Source of the DNA: Clostridiales bacterium Firm_04
GTDB taxonomy: Bacteria > Bacillota > Clostridia > Oscillospirales > Ruminococcaceae
Length of the DNA stretch: 64,000 bases
Direction: 5' to 3'
Assembly: GCA_001603005.1 (NCBI GenBank)
Contig: LVAJ01000026.1
Coordinates: 21,047-85,046, forward strand
A model generated the notes under the pieces. The model made no database searches, was not told the origin of the DNA, and saw nothing but the letters and a program-made list of their open reading frames with translations. A program made the position numbers and the translations under genes. Of the stretch, positions 49,902 through 58,101 are shown one piece after another; position 1 is the stretch's first letter; each line of letters starts with the position of its first letter.

Positions 49902-50666
49902 TTATTCCGCCTGCCGATCCTCTGCAATGAGCAGATCGGCAAGCGCAAAAAACCGCTTTGCTGTTTCGCATTCCGGATCGCCCTCGATCACGGTTTTTCC
50001 CATATCTTCGTACTTTGTGATATCATCCGAACGCGGAATATCCGCCGCGATCTCAAGCCCGGCAGCGTCCGCAAACGCCCGAACTTTCTGCTCCTCATCC
50101 GCAACATTGCGCCGGTTCAGGATGATCCCGCGCACCTGCGCATAGCTCCTGTCCTCGAAATTTTTGACCGCATTCTGAATGTTATTCGCAGCATAAAGCG
50201 CCATTTTTTCGCCTGACGTCACGATCAGCACCTTCTCCGCATAGCCCTCGCGGATCGGCGCCGCAAACCCGCCGCAGACCACATCGCCGAGCACATCGTA
50301 GAGCACGACATCCGGCTGACATTGCTCGAACAGCCGCAGCTCGTGCAGCAGGCTGAACGTGGTGATGATCCCGCGCCCCGCACAGCCGAGCCCCGGCGTC
50401 GGGCCGCCCGTTTCGATACATCGCACACCGCCGAATCCGATGCGGGAGATCTGCGCAAGATCGTCCGGTTCATCGTCATGATCGCGCAGCCAGTCCATGA
50501 CCGGTGTCAGTGGCGTACCGCCGAGCAAGTTAATTGTAGAATCGGCTTTCGGATCGCAGCCGATTTGTATGACTTTTTTGCCGCGCATCGCAAATGCTGC
50601 TGCAAGATTCGCCGTGCAGGTTGATTTTCCGATGCCGCCTTTTCCGTAAATTGCAAGCTTGATCAT
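49902..50666 (-). CDS. NifH-like ATP-dependent iron-sulfur reductase, cassette 2
   Basis: The 254-residue protein starts at [16 protein letters not shown] (P-loop residues 8-16) with GAGGG upstream. [10 protein letters not shown], the cluster ligands Cys95 (GLGCAGRGI) and Cys131 ([11 protein letters not shown]) and the switch region are intact, so a [4Fe-4S] homodimer of NifH type is expected. It would pass electrons in an ATP-dependent way to a component 1 partner. It is closest in the window to the 53647-54405 product. The reading frame continues open upstream of the start, probably a remnant of another gene. Confidence 0.9.
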   Translation of the reverse strand: MIKLAIYGKGGIGKSTCTANLAAAFAMRGKKVIQIGCDPKADSTINLLGGTPLTPVMDWLRDHDDEPDDLAQISRIGFGGVRCIETGGPTPGLGCAGRGIITTFSLLHELRLFEQCQPDVVLYDVLGDVVCGGFAAPIREGYAEKVLIVTSGEKMALYAANNIQNAVKNFEDRSYAQVRGIILNRRNVADEEQKVRAFADAAGLEIAADIPRSDDITKYEDMGKTVIEGDPECETAKRFFALADLLIAEDRQAE

Positions 50667-51160
50667 TGTATCCCTCATTCTCTTTCGCATGATTTTGCGA
50701 ACCCGCCGAAAAATTTCAGTAACGATCCTGCGGCATTCATCAGGCTGATCCGGAAAGATCAGCCGGTTCTCCGCTTCGAGATCGGCAGTCATCTGCCGCC
50801 ACCCGATCTGCGCTTCGCCGTCAACCCAACCGCTCAGCGAAACGATCGTATGTACGCCGTTTTCGGCACCGTATGTATAAAGTTTCAGCGCCTGATCTCT
50901 GACAGAAATCAGATTTTTCGCCCATCATCGTCCATTTCCTGTTCGATCCGCCGCAGCTTCGCACAAGACCGGATCGTCGTGAACGCTTGCACCGGCACGA
51001 TCAGCAGCACAAGAAACAGGAGGATCTTGCCGATCGTTTTCAGGATCTTTTCCGCTTCATTTCTCCGGTCATCACCTGTACAGCAGTTCAGTCCATTTCA
51101 ATCAATAAATGACAGGATTCTGCCGTATCAGAATCGCAGCATTTTCACATCAGTACCGGA
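50667..51160 (-). other. Gap with degenerate coding remnants
   Basis: About 490 bases carry two overlapping minus-strand open segments without start codons. One reads NEAEKILKTIGKILLFLVLL and ends [13 protein letters not shown]; the other reads [20 protein letters not shown] and runs into the NifH-like frame. They look like pieces of decayed genes between cassette 1 and cassette 2. Confidence 0.45.
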
Positions 51161-52315
51161 TCATTTTGCTATTTGTTCAAGCCACGCATCGAACCGCGCA
51201 TCCGTCAGATCCGGCAGGATCTTGTCATAGCATCTGCCGGAAAACGCAATATGTGCCAATTCGAGATGCTTTGCGCCCTGCGGCAGAATAAAGCGATAAA
51301 GCGGATCCGCAATGACAAAATCCGGCTGCATCTCTGCAAGCACAGCACGCATCTCATCTTCTGCGAACGCATCGGAATCAAAGCTGTTTCGCATATTTTC
51401 ATCATGCGGCAGCGGGCAGATCATATTCGCATGAAAGCCTGTCAGACCAAGCTGTGCCGCGATCGAACCGGCGGAGACCGCTTCTCCGATCACGGTGACC
51501 TTCTTCCCTGATGATCCACGAAATGCGCATGGATACGCGTTTTCTCCTGATTCGATCGCATTCCGCAGCGCATCCGCAAGAAAATCTGAAAATGCCCCGC
51601 CGATCGGTGCGCCGCAGACATACGGGATACCGAACTGCTCCGCAAGATACTGCGCCGCAGAGAGCCCGCTGTACGATACGACAAGATTGACCGACGCATT
51701 TGCAGCCTTCGAGAGCGCATCGAGCGTGTCGCCCATTGCAAAGCATGAAACCACTGTAAATTCGTTGTTTTCCAGCCATCCGCGAACGTTTTTCACAGCA
51801 TTTGCATTGCCGAAATCGAGCGGCGTCATGCCGAGAATATTCACGCCGTTCGCGAGCTTGTTGTCCGGCGGCTGCACATAAGCTTCCGCGATTGCGCGCA
51901 TCGCCTCGGATGCGCCTTCCGGATAGGAGTGCATGCCGTTTGTGTGCAGCGGAAACGTCCGGATGCCGGTGCGCTGCTCGATCTCAAATGCGAGCGCGTC
52001 AAAATCCACGCCGATCATCATCGGCATGGGCGATCCGCAGACCGCAATAAAAGCCGGTTTCTGGTCTGCTGCCGCCGCCGCAGTATCCGCGATGATCTTC
52101 TCGTCATTGCCGAGGATCGCGTCCAGTTCGGTCAGCGCGGAGATGTATGTCATGGACTGTTTGTCCCACCAGCGCGGTTCATCGAAGGTCGCAAAGGTCG
52201 AGTTGCAGCCGGACGCATCATGCACCACGGTCATGCCGCCAAGCTCATAGAGCGCGGAGCATGCACCGGCGCTGTCCGCCGCGTAACACGGAATAATTTT
52301 CGCAACATGTTTCAT
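51161..52315 (-). CDS. NifK-like nitrogenase component 1 homologue, cassette 1
   Basis: The 384-residue protein has Cys19 (SGACSALYELGG), Cys37 (ASGCNSTFATFDEPRWW) and Cys93 (AVCGSPMPMMIG) at spacings of 18 and 56 that resemble the three P-cluster cysteines of NifK (70, 95, 153). SALTELDAILGNDEK corresponds to the SSxTEDAAVFG segment of NifK. ILGMTPLDFGN and FGIPYVCGAPIGG follow. It lies 18 bases after the D-like gene. It probably forms the component 1 complex with the 52334-53644 product. Confidence 0.78.
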   Translation of the reverse strand: MKHVAKIIPCYAADSAGACSALYELGGMTVVHDASGCNSTFATFDEPRWWDKQSMTYISALTELDAILGNDEKIIADTAAAAADQKPAFIAVCGSPMPMMIGVDFDALAFEIEQRTGIRTFPLHTNGMHSYPEGASEAMRAIAEAYVQPPDNKLANGVNILGMTPLDFGNANAVKNVRGWLENNEFTVVSCFAMGDTLDALSKAANASVNLVVSYSGLSAAQYLAEQFGIPYVCGAPIGGAFSDFLADALRNAIESGENAYPCAFRGSSGKKVTVIGEAVSAGSIAAQLGLTGFHANMICPLPHDENMRNSFDSDAFAEDEMRAVLAEMQPDFVIADPLYRFILPQGAKHLELAHIAFSGRCYDKILPDLTDARFDAWLEQIAK

Positions 52316-52333
52316 ATTTTGCCTTCGCCCCTT

Positions 52334-53644
52334 TCACAGCAGACAGGACGCGCAGCCGAAGCCCTTGTGCCGCAGAACCGTCCTGCGGTCCTTCTCCGTC
52401 CGGAATGCGTCCTCTGTCAGTTCAGCGATCCTGCAAATCCCAGCAAAACCGTAAAATCCGCCGTTCAGGATGAGGTTGACAAAGTGATCGGACGCGAAGT
52501 AATATGCTGCCTTCTGACCGATCGCAAGCACCGGCTCCGCTGCCTGTTCCGGCTGGTGCAGCATGTTGACATTTGCCGGCGCATAGATCTCAATATCAGG
52601 AGAATATTGCTGTAACCATTTGAACGCCGCAGCATCCTCTCCGACTGTGTCCGCAATGATATATTTCACGTTCATACCATGCTGACAAAGCAATTTCGCG
52701 AGCGAAAACGGCTGCGTCACAACCGTATAATCAATTGCAATTTTTGTATCCCCGACCGTTTCATGCAGCCGCTCCAGCGCCTGATCCGCAGCAGAGATCT
52801 CCGCCGAAAAGTCCGGACAATCCGCGCCGATCGCTTCACAAAGCCGCCGGTAATTCTCCGCAATTTCATCATAATCGAAGCTGTTCGGCAGATGCAGACA
52901 CGGCGTTCCGAAGCGCTCCGTGAGCAGCTCACCGGCTGAAAATGCAGTCGGCAGATACGTGATATTCAGGCTGCTCTCCGCAATTTGCAGGTACTCGTCA
53001 TAGCTTTTGCAGCGCGTCAGATCATGCACGCGATAGCCCGCGCCGCGCAGGATCCTGAGCAGCTCCGCGTCCTCATCGGTCGGTCGGTCATTGCCGATGA
53101 TCGCAGCCGCCTTCGGATTCTTCGGCAGCGGCTTCAGCGGCACATACATCTGCCGGCAGGTCTGCACGACCGGCGGCACGGAATCACGCATCGTCGGCGT
53201 CATGTAGCAGTCCACGAAGCAGATATCGGGATACGCAGCGGAAAGATCGCTGATGACGGCGTCAAAATCGCAGCCCGCGAACAGATGCATGCAGCTCAGA
53301 AAGAGCAGCACGACGGGCGGGCGGCGGTCAAGCTGATCGACAATTTCGGACACACCGTCCACAAGGCTCTGCTCCAGCGTCCCGTTGAACATGTCTTCTT
53401 CCGTCAGCGAGATCCAGCTCAGCCGTTCCAGCGCATTCATTTCCGCAGCCGTCAGCACGACGCCGCGCAGACATCCCTGCGCACAGCCGTAAATCTGGTG
53501 CGCATCGGGAATCAGCATGCCCATTTGCACGATGTTCCACATGCCGCGCGCCGGCGGATTGTATTCAAGTCCGGTCGGAAACAGACATGCCGCATCTGCA
53601 TCGGCAATGCGTTTCTTCGGCGGATTTTTCAGATTCTGCTGCAT
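52334..53644 (-). CDS. NifD-like nitrogenase component 1 homologue, cassette 1
   Basis: The 436-residue protein is taken from MQQNLKNPPKK (53644), with GGGGGT eight bases upstream. GLEYNPPARGMWNIVQMGML and IYGCAQGCLRGVV (Cys54, Cys58) followed by LLFLSCMHLFAGCDFDAV (Cys118, Cys125) match the second and third cluster-binding regions of NifD-type subunits; a first ligand is not obvious. EIYAPANVNMLHQP lies near the C-terminus, which ends GFGCASCLL, two more cysteines. The start lies three bases after the NifH-like stop, so translation is coupled. Confidence 0.78.
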   Translation of the reverse strand: MQQNLKNPPKKRIADADAACLFPTGLEYNPPARGMWNIVQMGMLIPDAHQIYGCAQGCLRGVVLTAAEMNALERLSWISLTEEDMFNGTLEQSLVDGVSEIVDQLDRRPPVVLLFLSCMHLFAGCDFDAVISDLSAAYPDICFVDCYMTPTMRDSVPPVVQTCRQMYVPLKPLPKNPKAAAIIGNDRPTDEDAELLRILRGAGYRVHDLTRCKSYDEYLQIAESSLNITYLPTAFSAGELLTERFGTPCLHLPNSFDYDEIAENYRRLCEAIGADCPDFSAEISAADQALERLHETVGDTKIAIDYTVVTQPFSLAKLLCQHGMNVKYIIADTVGEDAAAFKWLQQYSPDIEIYAPANVNMLHQPEQAAEPVLAIGQKAAYYFASDHFVNLILNGGFYGFAGICRIAELTEDAFRTEKDRRTVLRHKGFGCASCLL

Positions 53645-53646
53645 TT

Positions 53647-54405
53647 TCAGATACCCCCGCATTCTGCGAGCACGGCGTCAGCGAGTGCGGAGAGCTGCTG
53701 CGCCGCAGGACATGTCGGGTACGCGCAGACGAACGGCACACCGTCCGTATCCGCCTGCTGGATCTCCGGACTGCGGTCGATCGCGCCGATGATGCGCGTG
53801 TCGAAATCCTTCGCGAGCATTTCGGTCAGCGCGTCCTCATCCTCGACATTGCGCCGGTTGAGGATCAGCCCGCCGAGCGAAGCATAGCCTCTGCCCTGAA
53901 AATTCTGCACCGCCATGCAGATGTTTCCGGCAGCATAGCGCGCCATTTTTTCGCCGGATGTGACCACAAACACGCGGTCGGCGTAGCCCTTGCGCATCGG
54001 CATGGAAAAGCCGCCGCAGACCACATCGCCGAGCACGTCATAGATCACGATATCGGGCTGAAAAACGTCGTAGGCACCGAGTTTTTTGAGCGTTTCAAGT
54101 GCATTGATGATGCCTCTGCCCGCGCAGCCGACACCGGGCACGGGGCCGCCCGCTTCGACGCAGATCACGCCGCTTTCGGTCTCATGGACGAGGTCGGCGA
54201 GTTCGATTTTGCCGCCCTTTTCGCGTTCGAGCTGCAAAACGGTCGGGATGCGTGAACCGCCGTGGAGCAGCGCGGTGGAATCGGCTTTCGGATCGCAGCC
54301 GATCTGCATGACGCGATAACCTTTCTGTGCAAATGCAGCGGAAAGATTGCTGGAGATCGTAGATTTGCCGATGCCGCCCTTGCCGTAAATTGCAAGCTTT
54401 ATCAT
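53647..54405 (-). CDS. NifH-like ATP-dependent iron-sulfur reductase, cassette 1
   Basis: The 252-residue protein starts [16 protein letters not shown] with AAAGGGGG upstream. The [4Fe-4S] ligands Cys94 (GVGCAGRGI) and Cys130 ([11 protein letters not shown]) and the P-loop are intact. It shares the fold and most motifs with the second NifH-like protein at 49902 and differs mainly in the segment after [10 protein letters not shown]. It heads a three-gene cassette NifH-D-K and would be the specific reductase of that component 1. Confidence 0.92.
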   Translation of the reverse strand: MIKLAIYGKGGIGKSTISSNLSAAFAQKGYRVMQIGCDPKADSTALLHGGSRIPTVLQLEREKGGKIELADLVHETESGVICVEAGGPVPGVGCAGRGIINALETLKKLGAYDVFQPDIVIYDVLGDVVCGGFSMPMRKGYADRVFVVTSGEKMARYAAGNICMAVQNFQGRGYASLGGLILNRRNVEDEDALTEMLAKDFDTRIIGAIDRSPEIQQADTDGVPFVCAYPTCPAAQQLSALADAVLAECGGI

Positions 54406-54570
54406 AAAAAATCCCCCTTTGGAGTTCCGGAAGCAATAAAAAATGCCCGCCTTCTGACCGTACAGAAAGGGGCAGGTACGCAGACAGAGGGACTCCGCTG
54501 CGGGTGCCGCGTTCCGACTTTTGCCGCAAGGCGCAAGCGCGCGTTTTGGCATCAGAAGTATTGCGCTGAT

Positions 54571-54831
54571 TCAGTTTTCGGAGGCAGAAGCGGGCGCATA
54601 GACTGTTTTGGCGCTGACGCCGTTCAGTCTGCCGATCGCGCCTGCGAGCCGGTTGATCGCATCCTGCGGCGCATCAATTGCGATATTGATGATGCTGATG
54701 CCGCGGCTGCGGTAAGGGATGCCCATTCTGCCGATGATATACTTATCGTATTCATGCAGCAATGCGTTGATATGTACCGCAGAGCTGCTGTCCTGCACGA
54801 TGATCGCGATGACCGCGACTCTGGTTTCCAT
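54571..54831 (-). CDS. TM1266-type small regulator (iron-only hydrogenase system family)
   Basis: The 86-residue protein has METRVAVIAIIVQDSSSAVH, LLHEYDKYIIGRMGIPYRSR and SIINIAIDAPQDAINRLAGA, ending in GVSAKTVYA. This is the ferredoxin-like ACT/NikR-C type fold annotated as putative regulator of the [FeFe]-hydrogenase system, usually encoded beside hydE, hydF and hydG. None of those genes is visible here. It lies 165 bases before the first NifH-like gene and is the first gene of the cluster. It may sense a cofactor or amino acid. Confidence 0.85.
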   Translation of the reverse strand: METRVAVIAIIVQDSSSAVHINALLHEYDKYIIGRMGIPYRSRGISIINIAIDAPQDAINRLAGAIGRLNGVSAKTVYAPASASEN

Positions 54832-54904
54832 TCCGGATCCCGTTCCTTTCCGTGAGATTGCAGCCGGTATCCGGCACCCTTATTATACTACAAATCCTCC
54901 ATAA

Positions 54905-55435
54905 TGTCAAGGCGGCGGGCAGTGCCCGCTGCCATTTTCCTCCGGGAGCCGGTTTCGCGGACTGTCCCAGCATTCGCAGTACACGCCGCGAGGCGGCTTC
55001 TCAAAGGTTACTGCTCCCAGCACATGCGCCCCGCATACGAAACAGGAACACGCGCCCCAGTTCCTGCAAACGAAACCGGCGCGCACAGGATTAAAGTTTC
55101 GCTCAAGCCTTTTCAAAGGCTTGCGGAGTCCAGAGGCAGCGCCTCTGGTCGCGATCCGCAGATCGCGAAACTCCCCCAGCGTTCAAGAGCTTGGCGGGCT
55201 TGGGGACTTGCGATAGAAGTCCCCATTCTAAAATAGCATCCGCGAAGCGGATACTTCTTTCAAGACATTCAAATGGACATACATACTGACATGCAAACGC
55301 GACATTCATCCCTACATACAAATGCGACATTCATTCTGACATACAAATCCGACATGCATACGCACATGCACAAACCTGACATCCACCATAGAAGTGAAAA
55401 GTGAATCGTGAATCGTGAAAAATGAATAGTGATAA
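54905..55435 (-). repeat. Composite interspersed repeat R4 (inverted)
   Basis: Read on the minus strand the order is module 3 (55435-55255), module 2 (55255-55075) and module 1 (55020-54905), the same order as in R3. AGAGGCAGCGCCTCT replaces the palindrome AGAGGCTCTGCCTCT seen in other copies. No gene is supported between the TM1266-type gene and cdaA. Confidence 0.82.
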
Positions 55436-55533
55436 ACAATTGGCAGGATACCCGACCGCCGCCGCATCAGGACGGACACATTCCGCTGCATTTTCCTCAT
55501 CGTCAAAATCATCGAAAAAATTCGTTTTAGTGG

Positions 55534-55562
55534 TTGAAATCGTGAGAAAAATATGGTATAAT
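55534..55562 (+). promoter_or_regulatory. Promoter of cdaA-cdaR
   Basis: TTGAAA (55534-55539), a 17-base spacer and TATAAT (55557-55562), about 75 bases before the start. Confidence 0.88.
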
Positions 55563-55638
55563 AAATCTGTATGGACAAAGTGAGCGAAAGAGCATACGGC
55601 TGCATGCACGCAGCATCTGACGGGAGGAAGTGAGAGCG

Positions 55639-56592
55639 TTGTTCTTTGAAGTGCTCCGGAATATCTGGGTTGCGCTGACAAACGTGTTCCAGTCGATCAA
55701 GCCGATCGACATGCTGGACATCGCGCTTGTCACCTGCCTGATCTATATTATTCTGAAATTCGTGCGCGAAACACGGGCAGGGCAGCTGCTGCGCGGTATC
55801 CTGTTTGTTGTCGCGGTCTTTTTCATCAGCGATTTCCTGAAACTGCGCGTCATCCGGCTGATCTCGGTCAAGGCGCTGAATGCCGGACTGATCGCCATTA
55901 TCATTCTGTTCCAGCCCGAGCTGCGCAGAGTGCTCGAAAAATTCGGTGCCACAACGGCAATGCTCTCCCGCCTGACGATCGGCGAGAACGAGGATGTCAT
56001 CGCCCAGTGGAACCGCGCGATCCCCATTATTGCCGAATCCGTCGCACAGCTTTCCCGCACAGCGACCGGCGCGCTCATCGTCATTGAGCGTTCGACCAGA
56101 CTCGGCGAGCAGATCTCCAACGGCACCGTCATGAAGGCGGAACCGAGCGTCGAGCTGTTCGGCAATATCTTCTTCAACAAAACCCCGCTGCATGACGGCG
56201 CTGTCATCATGCGCGACGGCATCATCTATGCAGCGGCATGTTTCCTGCCGAAGCCGCAGAAGGAGGAGCTGATCGACAAGCATCTCGGCTCCCGCCACCG
56301 CGCCGCGATCGGCATGAGCGAAAATTCCGATGCGCTGGTGATCGTGGTCTCGGAGGAGACCGGTCAGATCTCCGTCGCAAGAGACGGCGTCCTGAAGCGC
56401 AATTACACCCAAAATTCACTGGAACAGCTCCTGCGTGACGTCCTGATCCCGCAGGAAAAAGAAAACTGGCGCGACTCCTTCAAGCTCCCGTTCCGCCGCA
56501 AAAAGGAACAGGAGGATGCACAGGAGGAAGCGCCTTCCGCCGAAAAACAGCCGGCTGCATCCAAGCCCTCTGTCAAGAAAAAGGAGGGTTAA
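55639..56592 (+). CDS. cdaA: Diadenylate cyclase CdaA
   Basis: The 317-residue protein has three N-terminal spans (to about residue 85) and a DAC domain with NKTPLHDGAVIMRDG and GSRHRAAIGMSE, the two ATP-binding signatures. It makes cyclic di-AMP from two ATP at the membrane. The best start is TTG at 55639, about nine bases after GGAGGAAG; a GTG at 55630 is too close to that site. The C-terminus has a charged Glu/Lys/Pro tail of about 50 residues. cdaR follows three bases later. Confidence 0.94.
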   Translation: MFFEVLRNIWVALTNVFQSIKPIDMLDIALVTCLIYIILKFVRETRAGQLLRGILFVVAVFFISDFLKLRVIRLISVKALNAGLIAIIILFQPELRRVLEKFGATTAMLSRLTIGENEDVIAQWNRAIPIIAESVAQLSRTATGALIVIERSTRLGEQISNGTVMKAEPSVELFGNIFFNKTPLHDGAVIMRDGIIYAAACFLPKPQKEELIDKHLGSRHRAAIGMSENSDALVIVVSEETGQISVARDGVLKRNYTQNSLEQLLRDVLIPQEKENWRDSFKLPFRRKKEQEDAQEEAPSAEKQPAASKPSVKKKEG

Positions 56593-56595
56593 GCG

Positions 56596-58029
56596 ATGAT
56601 ACCGGAAAAAATCCGCAGGACAGCCAAGCGCCTGATCGCGCTGCTGCCGAATCCCAAAAAGATCGAAAAAGCAAACCTGATCCTGCTGGGCATCTCATTT
56701 GTCGTCGCGGTGTTTCTCTGGGCATATCTGGCGTCCACGCTGCTTGACGATTACGATGTCATGTTCCAGCGTGTTCCGCTGGTCAGCGATCTGACTGACA
56801 CACAGGCTGCGGCAAACGGTTTACAGCTGCTTTCGGAATCAGCGGATGCACTTGCAGACATTACGGTTGACTGCTCTGTTCACGGCAGCCGTACCGTCTA
56901 CGGCGGTCTCAAAAAATCGGATGTCGTGGCATATGTCGATTACAGCGCCGCTTCTGACGTTGCCGGACAGCAGACACTTCCGATTCTGCTGCGCACCGTC
57001 AAGGGCGCCGAGCTGCCGAATGCTTCGATCTCGCCGGATCATGTGACCGTCGAAATGGATCACTTCATCTCGAAAAAGCTGCCCGTCAGCACAGTGGATT
57101 ATCCGAATCTGACGCCGGATGACGAAACCGTGATCGACCGCGATGCGATCGTCTGCGATCCGGATACCGTCACCGTGAGCGGGCCTTCCGCACTGCTCTC
57201 GAAAATGGATCATGCAAGCGTGGAGATCACCGATGCCGGCACGCTCTCCGAGACCACGATTTTCAGCAATGTTTCCGCCTGCAAGATCATGGACGCCGAG
57301 GGGCATCAGATCACAACCGACAGCCGCGATGTCACGATCGACAAGCAGCGGTTCTCCGCCACGATCCCCGTCTACTACCTGCACAGCATGGCAGCAACGG
57401 TCACGATCGTCGGCAGCGACGTCCCCGAAGCACTCGCAAAGGAAGTGCGGGAACGCATCCGGCTCCGGACAAGCGAGGAATACGTCCTGCCGGTCTATGA
57501 CGAAAACGGCAAAATTCTTGATGACAGCAACACGCTGAAGATCCGGATCAAGACCACGGATCCCAAGAAGAAAGCCGTGCTCGACGAGATGTCGGATTTC
57601 CCGATCTGCAATATCCCGCTGAATGAGATCAGCATCGGCATGGAGCGCGAGCAGCCGATCCGCCTGTCCGACAGTGAGGGCTATGAGCTCTACGGCAACA
57701 TCGACAAGGTGACGATCGTGCTCGATGACAGCGATCTGGAAAGCCGGACATTCTGGTTCCCGAACAGCGAAATCGAGCAGCTGCGCAAAAAACAGCAGTA
57801 CGATTATCAACTTGCACAGCCGAACGGCAGCACCGCCGTCACGCTGACCGGTACGAAAGAGGCACTGGACAGCATCACCGAGAATGATATCAAGCTTTCT
57901 GTGGACATGCTGTCGCTCTCGCCGGAGAACATTGATCCGGTCACGGTGAATGTGACCTTGCCGGAAGATGCCGGAACGGTCTGGGTGAGCCCGCAGCCGA
58001 CGCTCCAGCTCAGCATCTCCCACACATAA
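56596..58029 (+). CDS. cdaR: CdaR (YbbR-like domain protein)
   Basis: The 477-residue protein has one N-terminal span (about residues 30-50) and four YbbR-type extracytoplasmic repeats of about 80-90 residues, recognisable from the recurring P-x-x-V-x-V-S-G-P motif (PDTVTVSGPSALLSK; also TAVTLTGTKEALDSI). CdaR binds CdaA and modulates its activity. glmM, the usual third gene of this operon, is not present: a terminator follows directly. Confidence 0.9.
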   Translation: MIPEKIRRTAKRLIALLPNPKKIEKANLILLGISFVVAVFLWAYLASTLLDDYDVMFQRVPLVSDLTDTQAAANGLQLLSESADALADITVDCSVHGSRTVYGGLKKSDVVAYVDYSAASDVAGQQTLPILLRTVKGAELPNASISPDHVTVEMDHFISKKLPVSTVDYPNLTPDDETVIDRDAIVCDPDTVTVSGPSALLSKMDHASVEITDAGTLSETTIFSNVSACKIMDAEGHQITTDSRDVTIDKQRFSATIPVYYLHSMAATVTIVGSDVPEALAKEVRERIRLRTSEEYVLPVYDENGKILDDSNTLKIRIKTTDPKKKAVLDEMSDFPICNIPLNEISIGMEREQPIRLSDSEGYELYGNIDKVTIVLDDSDLESRTFWFPNSEIEQLRKKQQYDYQLAQPNGSTAVTLTGTKEALDSITENDIKLSVDMLSLSPENIDPVTVNVTLPEDAGTVWVSPQPTLQLSISHT

Positions 58030-58036
58030 CAAAAGC

Positions 58037-58074
58037 AAAACGCAGCAGATCAGAGCGGTCTGCTGCGTTTTTTG
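58037..58074 (+). terminator. Intrinsic terminator of cdaA-cdaR
   Basis: AACGCAGCAGA pairs with TCTGCTGCGTT and is followed by TTTT. Confidence 0.92.
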
Positions 58075-58101
58075 TACGTATGTGCATGCTTTCCGGCATA
58101 T

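Noticed and set aside
46638..54405. A true nitrogen-fixing nif operon
   Set aside because: Component 1 subunits are too short, NifB, NifE/N and NifV are not present, and the cysteine pattern is incomplete.
53647..54405. Protochlorophyllide reductase or CfbC for coenzyme F430
   Set aside because: No bch or cfb partners and no sign of a phototroph or methanogen in the window.
55312..56412. Minus-strand open frame opposite cdaA
   Set aside because: Antisense to the DAC domain, with part of it lying in repeat R4.
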